The translations under genes and the position numbers were made by a program. A stretch of 16,961 nucleotides of DNA from assembly GCA_002385475.1 (NCBI GenBank), contig DGDO01000005.1, positions 1 through 16,961 on the forward strand, in the 5' to 3' direction. Below are positions 6,605 through 13,524 of the stretch, piece by piece. The DNA comes from Candidatus Sordicultor fermentans. Lineage in GTDB: Bacteria; Atribacterota; Atribacteria; Atribacterales; Caldatribacteriaceae. Within the stretch, counting starts at the first letter, position 1; each line of letters opens with the position of its first letter. The notes under the pieces were generated by a model. The model had not been told where the DNA came from. It saw nothing but the letters and a program-made list of their open reading frames with translations, and made no database searches.

Positions 6605-6654
6605 AAAACACCTTTTAAAAAATTATATTCCAGACCCAGGGGAGAAAAACACCT
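6605..6654. repeat. Pair of 9-base direct repeats around the Rieske promoter
   Basis: AAAACACCT occurs at 6605-6613 and 6646-6654, 41 bases apart (about four helical turns). The pair brackets a TATAAT on the minus strand (6627-6622). This would suit operator sites for the Rieske-RseC operon, but two copies of a 9-mer in AT-rich DNA may be chance. Confidence 0.3.
6622..6650 (-). promoter_or_regulatory. Candidate promoter of the Rieske-RseC operon
   Basis: The minus strand has a perfect TATAAT at 6627-6622, with transcription expected to start near 6615 and a leader of about 80 bases. The -35 region, about 6645-6650, is only a T-rich stretch with poor consensus. The remainder of the 296-base gap 6534-6829 holds no supported gene; it must also contain the promoter for the divergent plus-strand operon, for which a TATAAT at 6810-6815 is the best candidate. 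Confidence 0.3.
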
Positions 6655-6829
6655 CTCTCAATAATCTTTTGAGCTTATTCCACTTTTTTCTTATGTTGCT
6701 AGGAACCGAGAAGCTCTTTCTTCCTCAGTGGTTTTTTGTTCTGCTGTATTTTTTAAATTCTTTTATCTCACGCCGTAAGCTGCCTGTTTATTTGTCAGAG
6801 AAGTTAAGTTATAATACTTTAAGAGGCCA

Positions 6830-7210
6830 ATGGATACTATTTCTAAAGGAAGAATGTTTCGCTCTCATATTGAATCTCGATACCCTTTTGGGGAATTTGC
6901 TTTGATCCGTTCCCGAGGAAACCTGGGAGAGGTGGGCTTTGTTCTGGCTGATGAAGACGCAGAAAATTGGCCTTCTCTCTACCGGGAAGCCTGGGAAATA
7001 GCCAGTTATTTCCGCTTGAGAATTAAAGAGTTGGGGCTGGATAACATAGCCATGGCTGGAGTGGGGAGAGATTTAGATTTTATCACTGTTTCCATTGTAG
7101 TAGACCTGTCCGCCCTGGAGAAGGAAGAGATCGAAAAAATTGCCGATCAAGTCATGGGTATTTTGAGGGAAGCCAATCCTTATAATAAAGGGGGAGGAAT
7201 CAATGAGTGA
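6830..7210 (+). CDS. Unrecognised protein of 126 residues at the head of the Gfo/Idh-purine gene run
   Basis: I do not recognise this family. The protein is soluble-looking with no signal peptide or membrane segment. It has a mixed alpha/beta pattern: a strand-rich first part (GEFALIRSRGNLGEVGFVLAD), a helix (WPSLYREAWEIASYFRLRIKEL), a strand DFITVSIVVDL, an acidic/basic helix KEEIEKIADQVMGILREA, and a short tail. The start could be ATG 6830 (preceded at only 3 bases by AAGAGG) or ATG 6854 (preceded by AAAGGA, also close); the longer form is given. Its last 8 bases overlap the next gene, whose strong ribosome binding site (GGGGGAGG) lies within this gene. That overlap and a normal codon pattern argue it is real. 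The tight link to a Gfo/Idh/MocA oxidoreductase suggests a joint function, but none can be named. Confidence 0.75.
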   Translation: MDTISKGRMFRSHIESRYPFGEFALIRSRGNLGEVGFVLADEDAENWPSLYREAWEIASYFRLRIKELGLDNIAMAGVGRDLDFITVSIVVDLSALEKEEIEKIADQVMGILREANPYNKGGGINE

Positions 7211-8405
7211 AAAAGTAGGATTTGTTACCATGGGTGAGGCAAAAGGAATAGTAGAAAACCTTCCCGAATTAGGGTTGGGGATGCTGGGTTATGCCTTTAT
7301 GGGAAAAGCTCACACTAATGCTTATAAGAAGTATCCTTATATTTTCTGGCCACCGGTGGCAATTCCCAGATTAGTAGCCATTTGTGGAAGGAATGAAAAA
7401 GCAGTAAGGGAAGCTATGGTACGGTATGGTTATGAAAGATACTACACCGATTGGGAAGAAATAATTGAAGACCCGGCAGTGCAAATTCTGGATAACACTA
7501 GCCCTAATTATCTTCATGCTGAGCCCTCTATTTTAGCTTTAGAGAAAGGCAAACACGTCCTTTGTGAAAAGCCTTTAGCTGGTAATGCGCAAGAAGCTAA
7601 AAAGATGTGGGAAGCAGCTCAAAAATCTAAAGCTAAAGCCATGGTATGTTTTAACTATCGTTTTGTTCCTGCTCTTCGATTAGCCAAAGAATTTATTTCT
7701 TCAGGGAAGCTGGGGGAGATATATCACTTCCGGGCGCAGTATCTTCAAGAGTGGATTATGGACCCTGATTTTCCCGCGGTCTGGAGATTGGATAAAAATG
7801 CTGCAGGTTCAGGAGCTCTGGGAGATCTGGGAGCTCATATCATAGATTTAGCCCGTTTTTTAGTGGGAGAAATTACTACAGTTAGTGCTTTAACCCGCAC
7901 TTTCATTAAAGAAAGAAAATTAGCAGAAGACCCCAGGAAGAAAGTTCCTGTAACTGTAGATGATGCTTTTGTAGCTCTTGTGGAGTTTGAGAAGGGAGCC
8001 ATAGGAACGCTGGAAGCTTCCCGTTTTTGTGCTGGAAGAAAAAATTATCAGGTTGTAGAGATTAATGGGTCTCGAGGTAGTATTCGCTTCGATTTAGAAA
8101 GATTAAATGAACTGGAAGTTTATCTGGTGGGAGAAGAGCCTAAGATATTTCAGGGGTTTCACGATGTTTTAGTTACCGAAAGCTTCCACCCTTTCTATGA
8201 GTACTGGTGGCCTCAGGGGCATATCATCGGCTGGGAACATACTTTTGTTCATGCAGTGGCTCATTTTCTGGATGCCATAGTTAATAACAAAGATATTGCT
8301 CCGTATGGAGCTACTTTCGAGGATGGTTACCGATGTGCAGTAATCTGTGATGCCATTCTCCAGGCAGCAGAATCAGGTAAAAGAGAAATAGTACCACAGG
8401 ATTAA
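7203..8405 (+). CDS. Gfo/Idh/MocA family oxidoreductase
   Basis: This is an NAD(P)-dependent sugar, polyol or cyclitol dehydrogenase of 400 residues. The Rossmann dinucleotide site starts unusually late, at about residue 24 (GLGMLGYAFMGKAHTNAY), after a 22-residue lead-in; this motif form is seen in a branch of the family. Other marks are DNTSPNYLHAEPSILALEKGKHVLCEKPLA, with the conserved E122-K123-P124, and GALGDLGAHIIDLARF, with D208 and H212 in the catalytic region. The C-terminal domain is complete. The ATG has a strong site (GGGGGAGG) and overlaps the upstream gene. Only 27 bases separate it from purS, so it may be co-transcribed with the purine genes although it has no known role there. 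Substrate unknown; inositol- or amino-sugar-type dehydrogenases are typical relatives. Confidence 0.9.
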   Translation: MSEKVGFVTMGEAKGIVENLPELGLGMLGYAFMGKAHTNAYKKYPYIFWPPVAIPRLVAICGRNEKAVREAMVRYGYERYYTDWEEIIEDPAVQILDNTSPNYLHAEPSILALEKGKHVLCEKPLAGNAQEAKKMWEAAQKSKAKAMVCFNYRFVPALRLAKEFISSGKLGEIYHFRAQYLQEWIMDPDFPAVWRLDKNAAGSGALGDLGAHIIDLARFLVGEITTVSALTRTFIKERKLAEDPRKKVPVTVDDAFVALVEFEKGAIGTLEASRFCAGRKNYQVVEINGSRGSIRFDLERLNELEVYLVGEEPKIFQGFHDVLVTESFHPFYEYWWPQGHIIGWEHTFVHAVAHFLDAIVNNKDIAPYGATFEDGYRCAVICDAILQAAESGKREIVPQD

Positions 8406-8432
8406 AATAAATTTTATTTGCAGGGGGGAGCT

Positions 8433-8690
8433 ATGAAATATCGAGGTAAAGTAATAGTGACTTTGAAACCGGGAGTTTTTGACCCACAGGGAGTTACCAT
8501 TCGTAATGCTTTGCATACCTTGTCTTTTCGAGAAGTAGAAGAAGTTAAGGCTGGTAAATACTTGGAAATAATTTTAGAATCGGAAAACCGCTCCCAGGCA
8601 GAAAAGCGCATTCAGGAAATGTGCGACCAGCTTTTGTCTAACCCGGTAATCGAAAGCTACTCTTACCAGTTAGAAGAAATAAAAAATTGA
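8433..8690 (+). CDS. purS: Phosphoribosylformylglycinamidine synthase subunit PurS
   Basis: PurS is the small scaffold subunit that joins PurL and PurQ into FGAM synthase (step 4 of purine synthesis: FGAR + glutamine + ATP to FGAM). The 85 residues fit the family: VIVTLKPGVFDPQGVTIRNALHTL at the start, then EVKAGKYLEI, and an end LLSNPVIESYSYQLEE. I chose ATG 8433, which is preceded by GGGGGGAG; the frame is open five codons further up to a TTG, but that would leave no ribosome site. The stop TGA (8688-8690) abuts the purQ start region, so the four purine genes are translated in sequence. Nothing odd seen. Confidence 0.95.
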   Translation: MKYRGKVIVTLKPGVFDPQGVTIRNALHTLSFREVEEVKAGKYLEIILESENRSQAEKRIQEMCDQLLSNPVIESYSYQLEEIKN

Positions 8691-8698
8691 GGATGAAA

Positions 8699-9397
8699 AT
8701 GAAATTTGGAATAGTGGTTTTTCCAGGGTCTGATTGTGGTTACGATTGTCATCATGTTTTATCTCAAGTCTTGGAAGCAGAAACAGTATTTATCTGGCAT
8801 GGAGATAAAAATCTGAAAAATTGTGACTGTGTAGTATTGCCGGGGGGTTTTAGTTATGGCGATTATCTTCGAGCAGGGGCTCTTGCCCGTTTTTCGCCAG
8901 TGATGGAAGCGGTAAAAGAGTTTGCTGAAAATGGAGGATTAGTCATAGGAATATGTAACGGTTTTCAAGTTCTCACTGAAGCCGGGATTTTACCTGGAGC
9001 TTTTCTTCCCAACAGAGGTGGACGTTTTATTTGCCGCCATGTCTATTTACGAGTAGAAAATAATCAAACACCTTTTACTCTTTTATTTGCCCCGGGAGAG
9101 GTAATAAAAATACCCATTGCTCATCAGCAAGGCAACTTTTTTATTGATTCTCCTCATCAAGAAGAAGTTAAAAAGCACATAGTTTTTCGTTATTGTGGTC
9201 CTCAAGGAGAAATAGATTCTCGTTATAATCCCAATGGTTCGTGGGAAAATGTGGCGGGGATAGTCTCCAGAGAAGGTAATATATTAGGTATAATGCCCCA
9301 TCCTGAGCGAGCAGCAGAGGAGATTTTGGGCTCCGAAGATGGCCGGAGAGTGTTTCTTTCAGTTATAAAATGGTGGGAGGATAAAAAGTGGAAGTAG
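8699..9397 (+). CDS. purQ: Phosphoribosylformylglycinamidine synthase glutaminase subunit PurQ
   Basis: PurQ is the class I glutamine amidotransferase that supplies ammonia to PurL in FGAM synthase. It has 232 residues from ATG 8699. The N-terminus MKFGIVVFPGSDCGYD is typical, followed by VVLPGGFSYGDYLRAGALA. The nucleophile is Cys86 in IGICNGFQ, the LLPNR-like element is FLPNRGGRF, and the His-Glu pair is H201 and E203 in GIMPHPERA. ATG 8699 has GAGG eight bases upstream; ATG 8693 and a TTG at 8687 are in-frame alternatives that add two or four residues. The last 10 bases overlap the purL GTG start, so translation is coupled. Confidence 0.95.
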   Translation: MKFGIVVFPGSDCGYDCHHVLSQVLEAETVFIWHGDKNLKNCDCVVLPGGFSYGDYLRAGALARFSPVMEAVKEFAENGGLVIGICNGFQVLTEAGILPGAFLPNRGGRFICRHVYLRVENNQTPFTLLFAPGEVIKIPIAHQQGNFFIDSPHQEEVKKHIVFRYCGPQGEIDSRYNPNGSWENVAGIVSREGNILGIMPHPERAAEEILGSEDGRRVFLSVIKWWEDKKWK

Positions 9398-11589
9398 CAA
9401 ATGGCTTGAATGTTGCCAGGGAATTAGGATTAAAGGAAGAGGAATATGAAAGAATTCTTGCTATATTAGGGCGGGTTCCTACTCCTACTGAAATAGCTAT
9501 GTTCTCTGTAGAGTGGTCGGAACACTGTGGTTATCTTCATTCTCGAAGATGGTTGGAGTTGCTACCCCGAGAGGGAGAATTTTCTCCTCTTCGGGGAGAG
9601 GACGCTGGTGGCATAGTTTATGATGATTTAGCGGTGGTTTTTAAAATGGAAAGTCACAATCACCCTTCTCAGGTAGAGCCCAGGCAGGGGGCAGCTACAG
9701 GAATTGGAGGTGTTATTCGAGATATATTGGGAAGCGGAGCACGGCCTATTGCTTGTCTCGATTCTTTGCATTTTGGTCCTCGGGAAGATGAGCGTTCTTT
9801 GTATGTGTTTCGTGGAGTAGTGGAGGGAGTAGCTTTTTACGGTAATTGTGTGGGAGTACCCACAGTTGCTGGAGAGCTGTATTTTTACCCTGCTTTTCGG
9901 GGAAATTGCCTGATAAACGTGATGTGTCTGGGTATTGCTCCCCGGGAGAAGTTAACTCAGGCTAAAGCGCAAGGAGAGGGAAATTATATTGTTTATGTGG
10001 GTAATAAAACCGGAAGAGATGGAATAGGAGGATGTAGCATCTTAGCTTCTCAAGAATTTGGAGCAGAAGAAAGAAGACCTAGTGTGCAGATTGGTGATCC
10101 CCTGGCGGAAAAATGCCTGATCGAGGCTACCTTAGAAGCTTTAGATACCGGACATATAGTAGGAATTAAAGACATGGGAGCAGCAGGACTTACCTGTTCC
10201 ACGAGTGAAATGGCTGCTAGTGGAGGAAGTGGGGTAGAAATTGATTTAGATTTAGTTCCTCTTCGAGAAGAAGGGATGGAACCCTGGGAGATAATGATGT
10301 CTGAATCTCAAGAGCGGATGCTTCTGTGTGTCAGGAGAGGATATGAAGAGGAAATTATTCAGATTTTCCGAAAATGGGGGTTAGAGGGAGAAGTAATAGG
10401 GGAAGTTAAGGATACAGGAAGGGTAACGATAAAGTGGCGAGGAGAAGTAGTTGCTGATATCCCAGCTCTGGAGTTAACCAGACCCCCCGTTTATACTCCT
10501 CCTCGGGAGAGGCCTCTTTATCTGGACGAGGTTAACAATTTTTCTCTGGAGGATGTTTCACCTCCTCTCAACTACGAAGAAGTTTTATTGCGCATGGTTT
10601 CTTCAGAAAATCTTTCTTCTCGCCGTCCCATTTTTGAACAATACGACCATATGGCAGGAATTAATACCGTTCTTCTTCCTGGATCAGGAACTGTAGTGTT
10701 GAGAGTGAAAGGCAAGAAGTGGGGAATAGCCGTTACCAGTGATTGCAATCCCCTTTATTGTTATCTTTCTCCTCGAGAGGGAGCGAAAATGGCAGTGGCT
10801 GAAGCAGCCCGGAATTTGAGTGCTTGTGGAGCAAGGCCTGCTGGAGTTACTGATTGCCTGAATTTTGGTAGTCCTGAAAAACCTGACCGTTATTGGCAGT
10901 TTGTAGAAGCTGTTGAGGGCTTGAGCGAAGCCTGTCGTTTCTTTGGTATTCCGGTAGTGAGCGGAAATGTATCCTTTTATAACGAAAATCCTGAAGGAGC
11001 GATTTTCCCTACCCCCACTATAGGAATGGTGGGGATAATAGAAGAAGTGGAAAAGGTGGTAAGTGCTGGGTTCGGGGAAGATGATTTAATTTTAGTTCTT
11101 TTAGGTGAAACAAAAGAAGAACTGGGAGGGAGTGAATATCTGAGGATTATTCATAATCGAGAAGAAGGGCCGCCTCCCCGGGTAGATTTAGAAGGCGAAA
11201 AAAACCTGCAAGAACTTCTTATAACTTTGGCAGAAGAAGAAATTGTCTCCTCAGCTATTGATTTGAGTGAAGGAGGGCTGGCTCTGGCTCTTGTAGAATC
11301 TTCTGTAACGGAAGAAAATCCTCGGGGAGTAATTGTGGATCTGGAATGCCTGGGGGATATGAGAGAAGATGTTTTGCTTTTTGGAGAAAGCGGAGGAAGA
11401 GCGCTCGTGAGTGTGAAGGGAGAATTATTAAATTCCCTGCAGCGCCTGGCTCAAGAACAAAATGTTCCTTGCCAGGTTATAGGGAAAACCGGAGGGGAGA
11501 AATTAGTCATCAAAAAAGGAGGGAAATCACTTATTTCCCTATCAGTAGAAGAATTGAAAAATCGCTGGGAAGGTGGTTTGGGAGAATAA
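9388..11589 (+). CDS. purL: Phosphoribosylformylglycinamidine synthase subunit PurL (small type)
   Basis: PurL is the ATP-dependent synthetase subunit of FGAM synthase, working with PurS and PurQ encoded just upstream. At 733 residues it is the short form found with separate PurQ/PurS, not the fused 1300-residue enzyme. Conserved elements are the N-terminal WSEHCGYLHSR (His46 matches the catalytic His), KMESHNHPSQVEP, GAATGIGGVIRD and GARPIACLDSLHFG. Next come the central GIKDMGAAGLTCSTSEMA and SESQERML. The second half carries EQYDHMAGINTV, TSDCNPLY and GVTDCLNFGSPEKP, with VVSGNVSFYNE and the C-terminal SAIDLSEGGLALAL. The start is a GTG with GGTGGGAGG upstream, inside the end of purQ. Two positions differ from the usual signature (Leu in SEHCxYxH, Arg in EPxQGAATG), but no catalytic residue is lost. 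Confidence 0.96.
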   Translation: MEVANGLNVARELGLKEEEYERILAILGRVPTPTEIAMFSVEWSEHCGYLHSRRWLELLPREGEFSPLRGEDAGGIVYDDLAVVFKMESHNHPSQVEPRQGAATGIGGVIRDILGSGARPIACLDSLHFGPREDERSLYVFRGVVEGVAFYGNCVGVPTVAGELYFYPAFRGNCLINVMCLGIAPREKLTQAKAQGEGNYIVYVGNKTGRDGIGGCSILASQEFGAEERRPSVQIGDPLAEKCLIEATLEALDTGHIVGIKDMGAAGLTCSTSEMAASGGSGVEIDLDLVPLREEGMEPWEIMMSESQERMLLCVRRGYEEEIIQIFRKWGLEGEVIGEVKDTGRVTIKWRGEVVADIPALELTRPPVYTPPRERPLYLDEVNNFSLEDVSPPLNYEEVLLRMVSSENLSSRRPIFEQYDHMAGINTVLLPGSGTVVLRVKGKKWGIAVTSDCNPLYCYLSPREGAKMAVAEAARNLSACGARPAGVTDCLNFGSPEKPDRYWQFVEAVEGLSEACRFFGIPVVSGNVSFYNENPEGAIFPTPTIGMVGIIEEVEKVVSAGFGEDDLILVLLGETKEELGGSEYLRIIHNREEGPPPRVDLEGEKNLQELLITLAEEEIVSSAIDLSEGGLALALVESSVTEENPRGVIVDLECLGDMREDVLLFGESGGRALVSVKGELLNSLQRLAQEQNVPCQVIGKTGGEKLVIKKGGKSLISLSVEELKNRWEGGLGE

Positions 11590-11595
11590 AATAAA

Positions 11596-12999
11596 GTGGA
11601 TGAAAAAGAAAAATGCGGGGTATTTGGGGTATACGGTCTGAAGAATGCTTCTGAGTTAACTTATCTGGGTCTTTTTTCTCTCCAGCATCGAGGACAGGAA
11701 AGTGCTGGTATAGTAGCATCAGATGGAAAAATGGTACGGGAGAAAAAAGGAATGGGTTTGGTTTCTGAAGTTTTCACTTCTCGAGACCTTAAAAATCTTC
11801 CTGGCCATATTGCCTTAGGACACGTTCGTTATTCTACTGCCGGTTCCTCTTCTCCTCGTAATATTCAGCCTTTCATTGGCGAGAGTCGCTTTGGTCATTT
11901 AGCTATTGCTCACAATGGTAACTTAACCAATGCTCTGGCTCTCTGGAAAAAACTTAGTGAAAGAGGGGCGGTATTTCAATCTTCCACAGATACCGAGCTC
12001 ATTCTCCACCTCATAGCTCAAAGTTCTTTTGATGGCTTTGAAGATTCTCTAAAAGATGCTCTGTGGCAAATACAGGGCGCTTTTTCTCTGGGAATCCTTT
12101 CTCATCATCAATTGATTGCCGTGCGAGACCCCTGGGGTTTTCGCCCCCTTGCTCTGGGGAAATTAGGTGATGGCTACATAATAAGCTCGGAGAGCTGTGC
12201 CTTCAATGTATTGGGGGCAGAATTTGTGCGAGAAGTGGAGCCCGGAGAGATGATTATAATTGATGAGAAAGGGCTGCGTTCCTTTTTCTATGCTTATTCT
12301 CCTCGTAAAGCTTTTTGCATTTTTGAATTGATTTACTTTGCTCGTCCTGATAGTGTGGTGTTTGCCAACCAGGTTTATCAGGCTCGCAAAAATATGGGTA
12401 GAGTGTTAGCTGAAGAAGAAGATTACTCGGCGGATATGGTGGTTCCTATTCCCGATTCGGGGATTTTTGCCGCTCTGGGTTTCTCTGAGGCATCTGGTAT
12501 ACCTTTAGAATTTGCTATGGTGCGTAACCCTTATGTAGGAAGAACTTTTATAAGACCGGGGCAGGAAGCGCGAGAGCTGGCGGTAAAGATAAAACTCGAT
12601 CCTATTAAGGAGCTCATTCGAGGTAAAAGGATAATTGTTATTGAAGATTCTATAGTGCGAGGAAGTACTTCTCGCCAGAGAATAGCTACCTTGAAAGAAG
12701 CCGGAGCGCGGGAGGTACATATGCGGGTGAGCTCTCCTCCTCATATCTTTCCTTGTCATTATGGTATCGATTTTCCCACCCGGGGAGAACTGATAGCCAG
12801 TAGTAAATCTGCAGAAGAGATAGAAAAATATTTAGGGCTGGATAGTTTGAAGTATATAACTATCGATGGTTTAAAGAATAGCATTGCTCCCCCGGGAGAG
12901 AACTACTGTTTTGCTTGTTTCAATGGTGATTATCCAGTTTTCCCCCGGGAGAGAGGAAAACTGATTTTAGATGAAAAACCAGCTATCAATCAGTGCTAA
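11596..12999 (+). CDS. purF: Amidophosphoribosyltransferase PurF, Fe-S type
   Basis: PurF makes phosphoribosylamine from PRPP and glutamine, the first committed step of purine synthesis. It is 467 residues with a GTG start, preceded by GGGAGA at the purL end. The N-terminal nucleophile is Cys7 after a six-residue propeptide (M-D-E-K-E-K), which is presumably removed. The glutaminase domain shows LQHRGQESAGI, GHVRYSTAG, AHNGNL and TDTELILHLI. The phosphoribosyltransferase domain has the PRPP loop IIVIEDSIVRGST (346-358). Four cysteines sit where the Bacillus-type enzyme binds a [4Fe-4S] cluster: C241 in AFCIFELIYFARPDS, C387 in FPCHYGID, and C438 and C441 in NYCFACFNG. It is the last gene of the purSQLF cluster and converges with a minus-strand gene only 22 bases away; I see no clear hairpin terminator. 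Confidence 0.96.
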   Translation: MDEKEKCGVFGVYGLKNASELTYLGLFSLQHRGQESAGIVASDGKMVREKKGMGLVSEVFTSRDLKNLPGHIALGHVRYSTAGSSSPRNIQPFIGESRFGHLAIAHNGNLTNALALWKKLSERGAVFQSSTDTELILHLIAQSSFDGFEDSLKDALWQIQGAFSLGILSHHQLIAVRDPWGFRPLALGKLGDGYIISSESCAFNVLGAEFVREVEPGEMIIIDEKGLRSFFYAYSPRKAFCIFELIYFARPDSVVFANQVYQARKNMGRVLAEEEDYSADMVVPIPDSGIFAALGFSEASGIPLEFAMVRNPYVGRTFIRPGQEARELAVKIKLDPIKELIRGKRIIVIEDSIVRGSTSRQRIATLKEAGAREVHMRVSSPPHIFPCHYGIDFPTRGELIASSKSAEEIEKYLGLDSLKYITIDGLKNSIAPPGENYCFACFNGDYPVFPRERGKLILDEKPAINQC

Positions 13000-13021
13000 T
13001 GTTCTCTTTATTATTTTAAAA

Positions 13022-13510
13022 CTAAACAGCAGGGGCTGATTTTAGTGATTTGAGAAGCTGGGATAGCTCTCGAGCATAATTCTGGCAATCTTTTTTTGCT
13101 TTATCGTCAAAAGTGCCCACAGCTACCGGTCCATAGTGGCTTCCCTCAACTACCCCTTTTATCACCATCCCGTGAATTAAAAGAGCAGATAAAATTGACC
13201 AGATGGTGGTTTCATTACCTCCTGCTCGGTTGGCGGAAGAAGAAAAAGCTCCTCCTATTTTGCCGTTTAAGTCACCGTGAAGTTTAATACTCTCATCTAA
13301 GATTTCTTTGATTTCTGCCGCCATTGTTCCATAATAGGTGGGAGAGCCGATGACTATCAAATCATATTTGGTTAAGTCATCTATCTGGAATTGAGAAACA
13401 TCAACCAGGTCGGTAGAGACTCCCTCTTCGCTGAGGGTATCAGCAATAGCTTGAGCCATTTTTTCTGTGGTTCCAGTACGAGTATAATAAAGCACTAAAG
13501 CTTGAGACAT
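13022..13510 (-). CDS. Flavodoxin-fold NAD(P)H:quinone oxidoreductase, WrbA-like
   Basis: This is a cytoplasmic FMN-binding protein of 162 residues. The phosphate-binding loop is YYTRTGTTEKMA (residues 9-20). The second FMN loop is GSPTYYGTMAAEIKE (55-69), a form typical of the WrbA branch. The third is GGAFSSSANRAGGNETTI (86-103), followed by HGMVIKG and GSHYGPVAVG. WrbA-type enzymes reduce quinones by two electrons and protect against redox stress. It is slightly shorter than classical WrbA (about 200 residues), so a related small flavodoxin is possible. The ribosome binding site AAGGAGG lies in the 14 bases after the beta-mannosidase stop, so the two genes are very likely one transcript, though no functional link is obvious. 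Confidence 0.88.
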   Translation of the reverse strand: MSQALVLYYTRTGTTEKMAQAIADTLSEEGVSTDLVDVSQFQIDDLTKYDLIVIGSPTYYGTMAAEIKEILDESIKLHGDLNGKIGGAFSSSANRAGGNETTIWSILSALLIHGMVIKGVVEGSHYGPVAVGTFDDKAKKDCQNYARELSQLLKSLKSAPAV

Positions 13511-13524
13511 ATGCCTTCCTCCTT

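Noticed and set aside
6810..6815. TATAAT upstream of the 6830 gene as a standard promoter
   Set aside because: The nearby TTGTCA is only 12 bases away and no -35 lies at 16-18 bases, so it is mentioned only as the best candidate and not called as a separate feature.
6669..6905. 78-codon plus-strand frame with a hydrophobic start and TTG initiation
   Set aside because: It has no ribosome site and runs into the 6830 gene in another frame. Its hydrophobic look follows from T-rich intergenic DNA.
13000..13021. Bidirectional terminator between purF and the flavodoxin gene
   Set aside because: The 22-base gap is AT-rich but shows no inverted repeat with enough stem.
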